Shown: piece by piece, positions 45,716 to 58,680 of the stretch
Numbering within the stretch: position 1 is the stretch's first letter
How the letters are laid out: each line of letters opens with the position of its first letter
Assembly: GCA_019914995.1 (NCBI GenBank)
Contig: CM034142.1
Location: 3,181,031-3,245,030 of the forward strand
Direction of reading: 5' to 3'
DNA: 64,000 nt
From: Acanthochlamys bracteata
Lineage: Eukaryota; Streptophyta; Magnoliopsida; Pandanales; Velloziaceae
Translations under genes and position numbers: made by a program
The notes under the pieces: generated by a model
The model's input: the letters and a program-made list of their open reading frames with translations, nothing else
Database searches by the model: none
What the model was told of the DNA's origin: nothing

Positions 45716-47775
45716 GTTCATGTGGGAAAGGGTGTTGTTTGATGGAGCATCTGTCCCACAAGAACAGCAAGATCCGGTAGAAGTGACTATTTTAGAAAAC
45801 ATTCAGGGGACATTAGCGGGTAGTAGTGTGGATACCCAGCAGGTGCATATTGAGAAATTTATGAAGCAAAAACCTCCCGAGTTTTGTGGAGAGTACTTTG
45901 AAGATCCTGAGGAGTTCCTATCTAAGTTGCAAAAAATTGAAGAAGTGTTACGTTGTCCTCCTAACAGAATGCTATAATTTGTTGTGTATAGGTTGGAAGT
46001 CATAGCTCTTTCTTGGCATAAGGCTATGAAGAGTTCGAGGGCCGCAAGTGAGGATCCGATAATAAGGGTCGAGTTTAAGAAGCTATTTCTGGATAGATTC
46101 CTCCCTATGAGTGTTAGGGACGCTCGAGTCGAATATGCGAAAAGCCTTCAATAAGAAAACATGCCGATGTGGGAGTATATACAGAAATTCACTAGGTGTG
46201 AACTCTACGCCCCTCATTTGTTCGTCACTAAGGAGGAGAAGATTCGTCGTTTCAAAAAGGGGCTGAACTAAGAGTTATTCAGAGTTATCGGTGGAGTACC
46301 TTTTGAGAATGTTGGCCAGGCCTTTGATGCTGCTGTTAAGGCAGAGGCTGGGTTGGCAACCTGAAGTCAAATTCAGTAGAAAAGAAAGAGGCTGGAAGGA
46401 TAATCAAGCCATAATTTTGTATAGAGGCAGAAGTAAGATCAACGACAGGTACAGGGTCAGAGGCTATTTCATATTATTGTAGTAACTGCAGACGGCACCA
46501 TTTTGCCCCCTGTCCTCCCCCTCGGAATGGATGACATCATTGTGATCTACGGGGACACTTTAAGAGGGGACTGTCCTTATCTTGCTCCTCAATTAGATCG
46601 AGGAATAGGACTCCTACCTATACCAGCTCTTTCGGCACCCTCACCTATTATTGCACAGATGCACCTATTGGAGGGAGTCGTGGTCAGGATGGTGGTAATC
46701 ATGGTGTGGGTCGAGGGCAACTTGGTCGAAGGTTGGTCATGGAGTCTTTAGAAGAGGACAGACCCACTCTCAGCCAGTTAGCACACTTGCTCTCACCGCT
46801 TCGGAGCCGACTACTATTTATGCTGTGACTTGTCAGGATGCACAGGCATCAAATGCAACCGTGTCAGGTATACTTTAAATTTTACTATAAGTGTCATCCT
46901 TTTGATACTACAAAAGCATGATATACCTTAATTTTGATTAAGAGTAGGATTTAGGTTAGAAGATCTTAGGTCTTAGGACTTGTAAATTTTTCTCTTTCAG
47001 GCACTTTGTTAGTTAGTGGTGAGAAGGCAGTAGCACTGTTCGATTCTGGATCAACTCATTTGTATGTTTCGTCTGAGCTCCCGCGATAATATGTGCTATC
47101 ATAGAACTGTTAGCGACACCACTTATGGTGTTTACGCTTACGAATAATGTGTTTCAAGCAAAATTTGGTACATCGCTCTTGTGTTGTCTAGATTGATGGT
47201 CATGATATGCCTGCAAATTTGGTGTTGATGAATATGAATGATTCTGATGTGTTACTTGGAATGGACTAGCTTGCTTCTTACCATGCTTTGGAGGATTGTT
47301 TTGGTAAGATCATAAGGTTTTTCAAATCCAAGGAGGACCTGAGCTTAGCTTCTAAGGTGACCGACCAACAGCTCCCAACAATTTAATCTCTTGGTTAAAT
47401 GCCTCGAGAATGTTTAAGAAAAGGGTATTGCTCTTATCTTGCTTGGGTTCATGATATTAGTGCCCCAAGAAGTGGATTAGATGCTATTCCTATTGCAAGA
47501 GATTTTCGAGAGGTATCTCCTAACGATCTTATAGAACTACCACCAAATAGGGAGATGGAGTTTTGCATCGATTTAGTGCCATGTGCAATACCGATTTCTA
47601 TGCCTCCCTATCGTATGTCTCTTGCTGAGTCGAAAGAGTTAAAAATGCAGCTGCAGGACTTGTTAGAGAAGGGTTTCATCCGTCTTAGTGTATCTCCTTA
47701 GGGTGCAATTGTTCTTTTTGTACGTAAGAAGGACGGATCTCTAAGGTTGTGCGTCAATTATTGACAGTTAATATA
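45716..47775 (+). pseudogene. gypsy gag-protease-RT start, truncated by satellite
   Basis: A second gypsy family, head-to-head with the previous one. Gag: KFMKQKPPEFCGEYFEDPEE, YRLEVIALSWHKAMKSSRA, LFLDRFLPMSVRDARVEYAK, MWEYIQKFTRCELYAPHLF, EEKIRRFKKGLN; a His/Cys-rich zone CRRHHFAPCPPPRNG (46488 on). Then AVTCQDAQASNATVSG, an intron-like interruption, and TLLVSGEKAVALFDSGSTHL (protease). Further: MPANLVLMNMNDSDVLLGMD, LPPNREMEFCIDLVPCAIPI, MPPYRMSLAESKELKMQLQD, a TAG for Trp at 47699, VRKKDGSLRLCVNY, TGA. RT stops at 47775 where the satellite begins. Confidence 0.83.
46868..47000 (+). other. intron-like segment inside gypsy gag-pro
   Basis: 133 bp that begins GTATAC after CAG and ends TTTTTCTCTTTCAG. 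It contains stops in all useful frames and is AT-rich. Removing it joins the flanking codons in frame (VS-G-TL), at a spot where related elements read straight through. This is exactly what a plant GT-AG intron looks like, though a chance insertion is possible. Confidence 0.6.
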
Positions 47776-47833
47776 GTTTTACGCAACTTGTATTTGGTCG
47801 GTATTGATTAAGCTGTTATGTTGTTATTGTGAA

Positions 47834-48839
47834 GATAATATGGCGAAAGATGAAATTTTATGACAAAAATAGAAATATTACAAATAAAAAGAAAATAAGA
47901 AATAGTTTCAGTATTTGTTATTTGGTAAATTTTTTTTATTACAATCTCGTTTTAAACTCATTCCAAATTACGTTTAATTAGTATCGTTTTTTTTTTGTTA
48001 TTTTCTACTTTAATTTTAGTTATGTTTAGCTAGTACTATTGCAGTTTACCAACGTCTTTTTCTATTTTACACATTAATATGTGTAAATCTATACATCATT
48101 ACAAGAGATCTAGATTTAAATCCTTCCATTTTTTTATTTTGTAATTTTACATCAATCAAAAAATTAACTAAGGTTGAGTGCAATTTTAAGCTTCAATAGT
48201 ATAATCGAATTCTAAGCATCCTTCCGGTCGTTAGATTAATTACAACCTTTCTCTAGCGATAATGGATTTTAATTTTATCATAAGCTCTTGTAAATAAAGG
48301 ATTGGAAATAAAATTTTGTTAGTACGTACTTATATATAATTAGTACGCAGTTACGTATACATGATACCTAATTGTATTTATTTAATACCTATTTATTTTT
48401 TGGTTGTGCTTAGTTGATAGCGATGTATGTTTATATGTTATTGATTTTTGTACAATCCATAGTAATACGAATTACCTTTGAATTTTGTTGTTTCTATCTA
48501 GATAGTTTGTTCGTTATGTACTTATTTATTTATATTAAATATTATTTTTTGCATGCACGATACCTCTTTATGTTCGGTTTCTACCTATTTGTATTTGCTC
48601 GATATCGATATGTATTTGGTTGTTACCCAATTGTGTGCGCCCGCAATCTACTTATATTTATCTTTGTTTCTTTGATATCAACTTAAATTTAGTTGGCATA
48701 TGTTTGTGCTTATCTTGTATCTTTTTATATACAATTCAAAATAACTTTTATATATTTATATCTTGAATATACACTCTGTTAATTTCACGCTATTTATATT
48801 TCGGTGGGATCAATTTTTTTGCTGCAAGATTATTGTGAA
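47834..48839 (+). repeat. satellite monomer B1
   Basis: Preceded by a ~58-bp piece of monomer end (TTTTACGCAACTTG) that starts at the gypsy junction. B-type diagnostics: AAATTACGTTTAATTAGTATCG and TAAGCATCCTTCCG, TAAATAAAGG. Confidence 0.85.
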
Positions 48840-49843
48840 AATGATGTAATGAGATATAAAAAGTTATTAGAAAATTAGAAAATCACTGTAAAAAAAGGAA
48901 CAGAAGAAACAATCTTTGTATGTCTTATTCCATAAAGGTTTTTTGTTACAAAAACACTTTAACTATTACTAACTACTTTCAATTAGTATCATTGTTGTAA
49001 AATTTGTGCCTACTTGTTTATACTTACTAGCTTTTGGTATTTAATTGGTGCATTCTTATATTTTGGTTTTGTTTAGCTAACACCAATCTAGTTTTATTTG
49101 TGACGGATTTGTGTTTCTCATGCACCTTCACATGCGTAATTTCTTACATCGAATGTCAAGTTTAGATTAAATCATAAACTTTTTAAATTTTACGATTTTT
49201 CAACATTCACAAAAGGAAAACCAACGCCAATGACATTATAAATATTTGCAATATAGTAGAATTCTAACTGTCCTTTCATTTGTTAGACATATTATAGCTT
49301 TTCTCTGGTGCCAATGAGATTTTGAACTTTGTGATAAAAATTTCTTTATAATCGGTTCACAATTGTATTAGTAGTACATGTTTATATATAATTTGTGAAT
49401 ATTTGTATGTAGTTGGTACATATATATATTCAGTTCTCTTTGCTTGATACCAATGTACATTTCAGTTATCTTTACTTTTAAACAATATATTTTTATTTGT
49501 TATTGCTTAGTATACCATCAGTACTAATATCAATTGATTGTAAAATTTTGTTGTTGCCCATTCATACGCAATTATTTAGCTGTAATATTTAATTAGTACA
49601 TATTTTATTATACTTAATACCTGTATTTTTTGCACGGTAATACTTTATCTTTGGTTGGTACTTATTTTTACTTGCTCGGTATCTATTTGTATTTGGATGC
49701 CTATTATATTTAACATGTACATTCTCCTATGCAATTCGATATTATCGCTATCTATCTATATTTGCTTGAAATCTATATGCATACACTTTTACGCAACTTA
49801 TATTTGGTTGGTATCGTTTTAGTTGTTATGTTGTTATTATGAA
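48840..49843 (+). repeat. satellite monomer A1 (short A form)
   Basis: A-type diagnostics: TTGGTGCATTCTTATATTTT, TCACATGCGTAATTTC, GCAGTTGGTACATATATATA. Lacks the ~80-bp block with the CAACTTGTGTGCGC core seen in long A copies. Confidence 0.85.
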
Positions 49844-50840
49844 GATCATGTGGCAAAATATGATATTTTATGACAAAATTAAAAATACTACAAATAAGAG
49901 AAAAATAAGAAATAATTTTAGTATATGTTATTTGGTAAACTTTTCTTATTCCAATCTCTTTTTAAACTCATTCTAAATTACGTTTAATTAGTATCATTTT
50001 TATTTATTTGATTTCTACTTTAATTTTAGTTATGTTTAGCTAGTACTATTGCAGTTTACCGACGTCTTCTTTTTATTTTTAATATTTATATTTACAAATT
50101 TCTAAATGATTATGAGATCCAGATTTAAATCCTATTATTTTTCTTTTATAATTTTACATCAATCAAAAAATTAAAACTAAAGTTGAGTAGAATTTTAAGC
50201 ATCAATAGTATTATCGAAGTCTAAGCATCCTTCTTGTTTGTTACTTAATTACAACATTTCTCTATCGACAATGAATTTCAATTTTATCATAAGCTCTTGT
50301 AAATAAAGGGTTGAAAAAAAAAATTGTTAGTACGTACTTATATATAGCTAGTACGCAGTTGCGTATACATAATACCTAATTATATTTATTTAATACATAA
50401 TTATTTTTTAGTTGGTAGCGATTTATCTTTATATGTTATTAATTTGTGTACAATGTATAGTAATACCAGTTGGCTTTGAATTTCATTGTTTCTCTCTTAC
50501 AGTCCGTTTGTTATGTACTTGTTTATTTATATTTAATATTATTTTTTGTATGTCTGATACTTCTTTATGTTCAGTTTGTATCTATTTGTATTTTTGCTCG
50601 ATGACGATATGTATTTGGTTTTACGCAATTGTGTGCGCTTGCAATCTACTTATAGTTATCTATGTTTTTTTGATGTCAATTTAAATTTAGTTGGCATATT
50701 TTTGTACTTATCTTGTATCTTTTTATATACAATTCAAAATGCTTTTATATATTTAAATTTATCTTGAACATACACTATATTAATTTCACGCTATTTGTGT
50801 TTGGGTGGGATTGATTTTCATGCTCCAAGATTATTGTAAA
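49844..50840 (+). repeat. satellite monomer B2
   Basis: Aligned with B1 throughout; carries TAGTACGCAGTTGCGTATAC at ~50350. Confidence 0.85.
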
Positions 50841-51909
50841 AATGATGTGGCGAGATATAAAAAGTTATGAGAAAATTAGAAAATCACCGCAAAAAAAGAA
50901 AAAGAAGAAACAATCTTTTTATATCTTATTCGATAAAAGTTTCCTATTGCAATCACACTTTAACCATTACTAACTACGTTCAATTAGTGCCAGTGTTGTA
51001 AAATTTGTGCCTACTTTTTTCTACTTATTGTGTTTTGGTACTTAATTGGTGCATTCTTATGTATTGGTTATGTTTAGCTAAAATCAATTTAGTTTTATTT
51101 GTCACGAATTTGTGTTTATCTTATAGCTTCACATATGTAATTCCTTACATCGCTTTCAATCTTAGAATTAAATCATAAATTTTTTAGATTGTATCATTTT
51201 ACAACATTCACAAAAGTAAAACCAACGCTGGTGACATTATAAATATTTATAATACAGTAGAATTCTAACTATTCTTTCGTTTCTTAGACATATATATTTT
51301 TTCTCTAGTGCCAATGGGATTCTGAACTTTGTGATAAATATTTCTATATAATCCATTCGCAATTGTATTAGTAGTATATATTTATATTTAATTTGTATAT
51401 ATTTGTATGCAGTTGGTACCTATTTATATTCAGTTCTCTTTGCTTGATACCAATGTATATTTCAGTTGTCTTTACTTTTAAACAATGTATATTTATTTGT
51501 TATTGTTTTGTGTTTTCACATAATAATCAATTGATTGTAAAATTTTGTTGTTGCTAATTCGTACACAATTCTTTAGTTGTAATATTTGGTTACTACATAT
51601 TTTATTATATTTAATAACTATATATTTATGTACGATAATCTTTTGTCTTTGGTTGGTACTGTGCTCGGTATCTATTTCTATTTGGATCCTAGCAACTTGT
51701 GTCCGCTCGGTAACTATTTATACTTAACAATGTTTATTTAAAAACTTTTCAGATTCACTAAGTATTTTCTTATATGTAACATGTACATTTTCATATGCAA
51801 TTCAACATTATCGCTATCTATCTATATTTGCTTGAAATCTATATGCATATACTTTTGGGCAACTTATGTTTGGTTGGTATCGATTTAGCTGTTATGTTGT
51901 TATTGTGAA
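50841..51909 (+). repeat. satellite monomer A2 (long A form)
   Basis: 1069 bp; includes TAGCAACTTGTGTCCGCTCG and AACTTTTCAGATTCAC (51690-51770), absent from A1. Confidence 0.85.
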
Positions 51910-52915
51910 GATGATGTGGCGAAATATAAAATTTTATGACCAAATTAGAAATATTAAAAATAAGAAGAAAATAAGAAATAGTTTCAGTATATGTTATTTG
52001 GTAAACTTTTCTTATTCCATTCTCGTTTTAAACTAATTCCAAATTACGTTTAATTATTATCGTTTTTATTTAATTGGTTTCTACTTTAATTTTAGTTATG
52101 TTTAGCTAGTACTATTGCAACTTACCAATGTCTTCTTTTTGTTTTTAATATTAATATATGTAAATTTCTATATGATTACGAGATCTAGATATAAATTCTA
52201 TCATTTTTTTATTTTATAATTTTAAATCAATCAAAAAATTAAAACTAAGGTTAAGTAAAATTTTAAGCATCAATAGTATGATCGAATTCTAAGCATCCTT
52301 CCGTTCGTTAGATTAATTACAACATTTCTCTAATGACAATAGATATTAATTTATCATAAGCTCTTGTAAATAAAGGTTTGACAACAAAAATTGTTAGTAC
52401 GTATTTATATATAATTAGTACGCAGTTGCATATACATGATACGTACTTGTATTTATTTAATACCTATTTATTTTTTAGTTATGCTTAGTTGGTAACGATG
52501 TACTTTTATGTGTTATTGCTTTGTGTATAATCCATAGTAATACCAAATTGTCTTTGAATTTTTTTGTTTCAGTCTTTACAGTTCCTTCATTATGTACTTA
52601 TTTATTTATATTTAATACTAATTTTTGTATGCCCGATACTTTTTTATGTTCGATTTGTACCTAGTATTGCTCGATACTGATATGCATTTGGTTATTACGA
52701 AATTGTGTGCACCCGCAACCTATTTATATTTATCTTTGTTTATTTGATATCAATTTAAATTTAGTTGGCATAACTTTGTACTTATCTTGTATCTTTTTAT
52801 ATACAATTGAAAATAGCTTTTATATATTTATGTTTATCTTGAACATACATTCTATTAATTTCACGCTATTTGTGTTTGGGTGGGATCCATTTTCTTGCAA
52901 CATGGTTATTGTGAT
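51910..52915 (+). repeat. satellite monomer B3
   Basis: 1006 bp, standard B form. Confidence 0.85.
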
Positions 52916-54127
52916 GATGATGTGGAGAGATATAAAATGTTATGACAAAAATAAAAAATCACTTCAAAAAAAAAAAGAAGAGTCACTCTTTATATATCTT
53001 ATTCGATAAAAGTTTTCAATTGTAATCACAATTTAACCTTTCCAAACTACGTTCAATTAGTAGCAGTGTTGAAAACTTTGTGCCTACTTTTTTATATTTA
53101 TTATCTTTTGGTAAGTAATTGGTGCGTTCTTATATTTTGGTTATGTTTAGCTAAAAATAGTGTAGTTTTATTTGTCACGGATTTGTCTTTCTCTTACAGC
53201 TTCACATGTGTAATTCCTTACATTCATGTTTTAAATTAAATCATAAAGTTTTTAGATTTTATGGTTTGACAATATTCACAAAAATAAAACCGACGCTGGT
53301 GACACTATAAGTATTTGCAATACGATAGAATTCTAACTGTTCTCTCGTTTGTTTGACATATTGTATCTTTTCTCTAGTGCCAATGATTACGAGATCTAGA
53401 TCTAAATTCTACCATTTTTTTATTTTATAATTTTACATCAATCAAAAAATTATAACTAAACTTGAGTAAAATTTTAAGTTTTAATAGTATGATCGAATTC
53501 TAAGCATCCTTCCGTTCATTAGATTAATTACAACCTTTTTCTAGCAACAATAGATTTTAATTTTATCATAAGCTCTTGTAAATAAAGGTTTGACAATAAA
53601 AATTATTAGTACGTACTTATATATAATTAGTACGCAGTTCCGTATACATGATACGTACTTGTATTTATTTAATACCTACTTATTTTTTGGTTATGCTTAG
53701 TTAGTAACGATGTATTTTTATGTGTTATTGCTTTGTATATAATCCATAGAAATACTAAATGTCTTTGAATTTTGTTGTTTCTGTCTTTATAGTTCGTTCG
53801 TTATGTACTTATTTATTTATTTTTAATATTATTTTTTGTATGCCCGATACTTTTTTATGTTCGGATTGTACCTATTTGTATTTGCTCGATGTCGATATGC
53901 ATTTGGTTGTTACGAAATTGTGTGCACCCGCAAGCTACTTATATTTATTTTTGTTTATTTGATACCAACTTAAAATTAGTTGGCAAATCTTTGTACTTAT
54001 CTTATATCTTTTTATATACAATTGAAAATGCCTTTTATATATTTATATTTATCTTGAAAATACAATATTAATTTCACACTATTTGTGTTTGGATGGGATC
54101 GATTTTTTTAATACATGATCACCGTGA
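52916..54127 (+). repeat. satellite hybrid: A head joined to B tail
   Basis: A sequence to ~53385 (TTTTCTCTAGTGCCAATG), then B sequence from ATTACGAGATCTAG on. The sum of a ~470-bp A head and ~742-bp B tail gives the observed 1212 bp. ATG is shared at the join. Confidence 0.82.
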
Positions 54128-55118
54128 ATATGATGTAGCGAGATATAAAAAGTTATGAGAAAATAAAAAGTAAACGCAAAAAAAAGAAAAAGAAGAGATT
54201 ATTTGTATATCTTATTCGATAAAAGTTTTTTGTTGCAATCACAGTTTAACCTTTCCAAAAGTTATGAAAAATTTATTCCTACTCGTTTATACTTATTATT
54301 TTTTGGTAATTAATTGGTGCATTCTTATATTTTGGTTATGTTTAGCTAAAAACAATGTAGTTTTATTTGTCACGGATTTGTGTTTCTCTTACAACTTCAC
54401 ATGTGTAATTTCTTACATCGCTTTCACGTTTTAAATTAATCATAAATTATTTAGATTTTATGGTTTGACAACATTCACAAAAATAAAATCGACGCTGCTG
54501 ACACTATAAGTATTTGCAATACGATAGAATTCTAACTATCCTTTCGTTTGTTTGACATATTATATCTTTTCTCTAGTCTAGTGCCAACGGGATTTTGAAC
54601 ATTGCGATAAATATTTCTATATAATCCGTTTACAATTATATTTGTAGTACTGTATTTATATGTAATTTGTATATATTTGTATGCAGTTGGTTCCTATTTA
54701 TATTCAGTTCTCTTTGCATGATACCAATGTACATTTCAGTTGTCTTTACTTTTAAACAATTTATATTTATTTGTTATTGTTTAGTGTACAATCAGTACTA
54801 ATATCAATTGACTGTAAAATTTTGGTGTTGCTCATTCGTAAACAATTCTTTAGTTGTAATATTTAATTAGTACATATTTTATTATGCTTAATACCTGTAT
54901 TTATTGCATGACAATCTATTGTCTTTGGTTGTTACTTATTTTTACTTGCTCGGTATTTATTTGTATTTGGATGCTTATTATATTTAACATGTACATTCTC
55001 CTAAGCAATTCGACAATTATCGCTATCTATTTATACTTGCTTGAAATTTATATGCATATACTTTTACGCAACTTATATTTGGTTGGTATCGTTTTATTTG
55101 TTATGTTGTTATTATGAA
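54128..55118 (+). repeat. satellite monomer A4 (short A form)
   Basis: 991 bp; like A1 it lacks the ~80-bp block. A small TCTAG duplication at 54572-54584. Confidence 0.85.
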
Positions 55119-56601
55119 GATCATGTGGCAAAATACGAAATTTTATGACAAAATTAGAAATACTACAACTAAGAGGAAAAAAAGAAATAGTTTCAGTTAT
55201 GTTATTTGGTAAACTTTTCTTATTCCAATCTCATTTTAAACTCATTCCAAATTATGTTTAATTAGTATCATTTTTATTTAGTTGGTTTATACTTTAATTG
55301 TAGTTATGTTCAGCTAGTACTATTGCAGTTTACAAACGTCTTCTTTTTATTTTTAATATTAATATGTGCAATTTTCTAAATGATTACGAGATCTTTTTAT
55401 TTAAATCCTATTATTTTTTTATTTATAATTTTACATCAATCAAAAAATTAAAACTAAAGTTGAGTGGAATTTTAAGCTTCAACTTTAGTATGATCGAATT
55501 TTAAGCATCCTTCCGTTTGTTAGTTAATTACAACCTTTCTCTATCGACAATGGATTTTAATTTTATCATAACCTCTTGTAAATAAAGGGTTCATAATAAA
55601 AATTGTTAGTACGTAGTTATATATAATTAGTACGCAGTTACGTATACATGGTACCTAATTGTATTTGTTTAATACATATTTATTTTTTAGTTGTGTTTAG
55701 TTGGTAGCGATGTATCTTTATGTGTTATTGATTTGTGTTTTTAGTTATATTTAGCTAGTACTGAAGTTTACCAACGTCTTCTTTTTGTTTTACATATTAA
55801 CATGTGTAAATCCATACATGATTACAAGATCTTGATTTAAGAAATTAAAATTAAGGTTAAGTGGAATTTTAAGCTTCAATAGTATGACCGAATCCTATCG
55901 TTTTTTTATTTATAATTTTACATCAACCAAAACTAAAATTAAGGTTGAGTGGAATTTTAATATTCAATAGTATGATCGAATTCTAAGCATCCTTCCGTTC
56001 TTTAGATTAATTACAACCTTTCTCTAACGACAATGGATTTTAATTTTATCATAAGCTCTAGTAAATAAAGGGTTGAAGTAAAAATTGTTAACACGTACTT
56101 ATGTATAAGTAATACACAGTTGAGTATACATGATACCTACTTGTATTTACTTAATATCTATTTATTTTTTAGTTGTGCTTAGTCATTAGCAATGTATCTT
56201 TATGTGTTATTGATTTGTGTACAATCCATATTAATACCAATTAGCTTTTTGTTTGTCTCTTTACAGTTCATTCGTTATGTACTTATTTATTTATATTTAA
56301 TATTAATTTTTGTATGCCCGATACCTCTTTATGTTTGGTTTGTATCTATTTGTAGTTGCTCGATGCCGATACGTATTTGGTTGTTACGCAATTGTGTGCG
56401 CTAGCAACCTACTTATATTTATCTTTGTTTATTAGGCACCAACTTAAATTTAGTTGGCATAACTTTCTACTTATATGTATCTTTTTATATACAAATCAAA
56501 ATGGCTTTCATATATTATATTTATCTTGAATATACACTATATTAATTTCACGCTATTTGTGTTTGGGTGGGATCGATTTTCTTGCTAGATTATTATTATG
56601 A
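55119..56601 (+). repeat. satellite monomer B5 with ~480-bp internal duplication
   Basis: Runs to GTTATTGATTTGTGT at ~55738 and then jumps back to the early-B word TTAGTTATATTTAGCTAGTAC, so the block from there to the next GTTATTGATTTGTGT (~56205-56219) is present twice. Length 1483 against ~1005 expected. A smaller ~75-bp duplication lies inside at 55845-55960. Confidence 0.82.
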
Positions 56602-57679
56602 AAATGATGTGACGAGATATAAAAAGCTATTAGAAAATAAAAAATCACTGCAAAAAAAGGAACTGAAGAGACGCTCTTTAAATATCTTATTCGATAAAAG
56701 GTTCCTATTGTAATCAAACTTTAACCGTTCCTAACTACGTTCAATTAATAGCACTATTGTAAAACTTATACCTACTTATTTATACTTACTATCTTTTCGT
56801 ACTTAATTGGTGCATTCTTATGTTTTGGTTATGTTTAGCTAAAATCAATGTAGTTTTGTTTGTCACGAATTTGTGTTTCTCTTACAACTTCACATGTGTA
56901 ATTTCTTACATTGCTTTTAATTTTAGAATTAAATCATCAATTTTTTAGATTATATGATTTTACAACATTCACTAAAGTAAAACCAATGCTGGTGACATTA
57001 TAAGTATTTGTAATACAATTAATTCTAACTCTCCTTTCATTTGTTAGACATATTATAGCTTTTCTCTAGTGCCAATGGGATTTTAAACTTTGTGATAAAT
57101 ATTTCTATATAACCCGTTCACAATTCTATTATATTACATATTTATATGTAATTTGATATATTTGTATGCAGTTGGTGCTTATTTATATTCAGTTCTCTTT
57201 ACTTGAAACCAATGTATATTTTAGTTATCTTTACTTTTAAATAATGTATATTTATTTGTTATTGGTTTGCGTACAATTAGTATTAATATCAATTGACTGT
57301 AAAGTTTTGTTGTTGCTCATTCGTACCCAATTCTTTAGTTAAAATATTTAATTAGTACATATTTCATTATATTTAATACCTATATTTCTATGCATGATAA
57401 TTTTTTGCCTTTGGTTGGTACCTATTTTTATTTGCTCTGTATCTATTTGTATTTGGATGCTAGCAACTTGTGTGCGCCGGTAACTATTTATACTTAACAG
57501 TACTTATTTAATAACTTTTCATATTTCACTTAGTATTTTCTTATACTTAACAAGCACATTCTCATATGCAATTCGACATTATTCCTATCTATATATATTT
57601 GTTTGAAATTTATATGCATATCCTTTTAGGCAACATGTGTTTGGTTGATATCGATTTAGATATTTTTTGTTATTGTGAA
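56602..57679 (+). repeat. satellite monomer A5 (long A form)
   Basis: 1078 bp, with the extra block around 57463-57560. Confidence 0.85.
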
Positions 57680-58680
57680 GATGATGTAACGAAATACGAA
57701 ATATTATCACAAAATAAGAAATATTACAAATAAAAGGAAAATAAAAAATAGTTTCAGTATATATTATTTGGTAAATCTTTCTTATTCCAATCTCGTTTTA
57801 AACTCATTCCAAATTACATTTAATTACTATCGTTTTTATTTAGTTGATTTTTATTTTAAGTTTAGTTATGTTTAGCTAGTACTATTGAAGTTTACCAAGG
57901 TATTCTTTTTGGTTTTAGTATTAATATGTGTAAATTTCTACATGATTACGAAATCTCGATTTAAATCCTATCATCTTTTTATTTTACAATTTTACATCAA
58001 TCAAAAATTAAAACTAAGGTTGAGTGGACTTTTAAGCTTCAATAGTATGATCGAATTCTTAACATTCTTCCGTTCGTTAGATTAATTACAACCTTTCTCT
58101 ATCGATAATAAATTTTAATTTTATCATAATCTCTTGTAAATAAAGGGTTAAAAATAAAAATTGTTAGTACGTACATACATATAATTAGTTTGCAGTTACG
58201 TACACATCATACGTACTTGTATTTAATACCTATCTATTTTTTAGTTGTGCTTAGTTAGAAGCGATGTATCTTTATGTGTTATTAATTTGTGTACAATCCA
58301 TAGTAATAACAATTGGCTTTGAATTTTGTTGTTTCTCTCTTTACAATTCATTCGCTATGTACTTATTTATTTATATTTAATATTATTTTCTGTATGCCCG
58401 ATACTCTTTATGTTCGGTTTGTACCTATTTGTGTTTGCTCGATGCCGATGTGTAATTGGTTGTTACACAATTGTGTGCGCCCGCAACCTATTTATATTTA
58501 TCTTTGTTTATTGGGTACCAACTTAAATTTAGTTGGCATAACTTTGTACTTATCTTGTATCTTTTATATACAAATGGAAATGGCTTTTATATATTATATT
58601 TATCTTGAAAACACATTCTATTAATTTCACGCTATTTGTGTTTGGTGGGATCGATTTTCTTTCAACATGGTTATTGTGAC
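57680..58680 (+). repeat. satellite monomer B6
   Basis: 1001 bp, standard B form. Confidence 0.85.
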
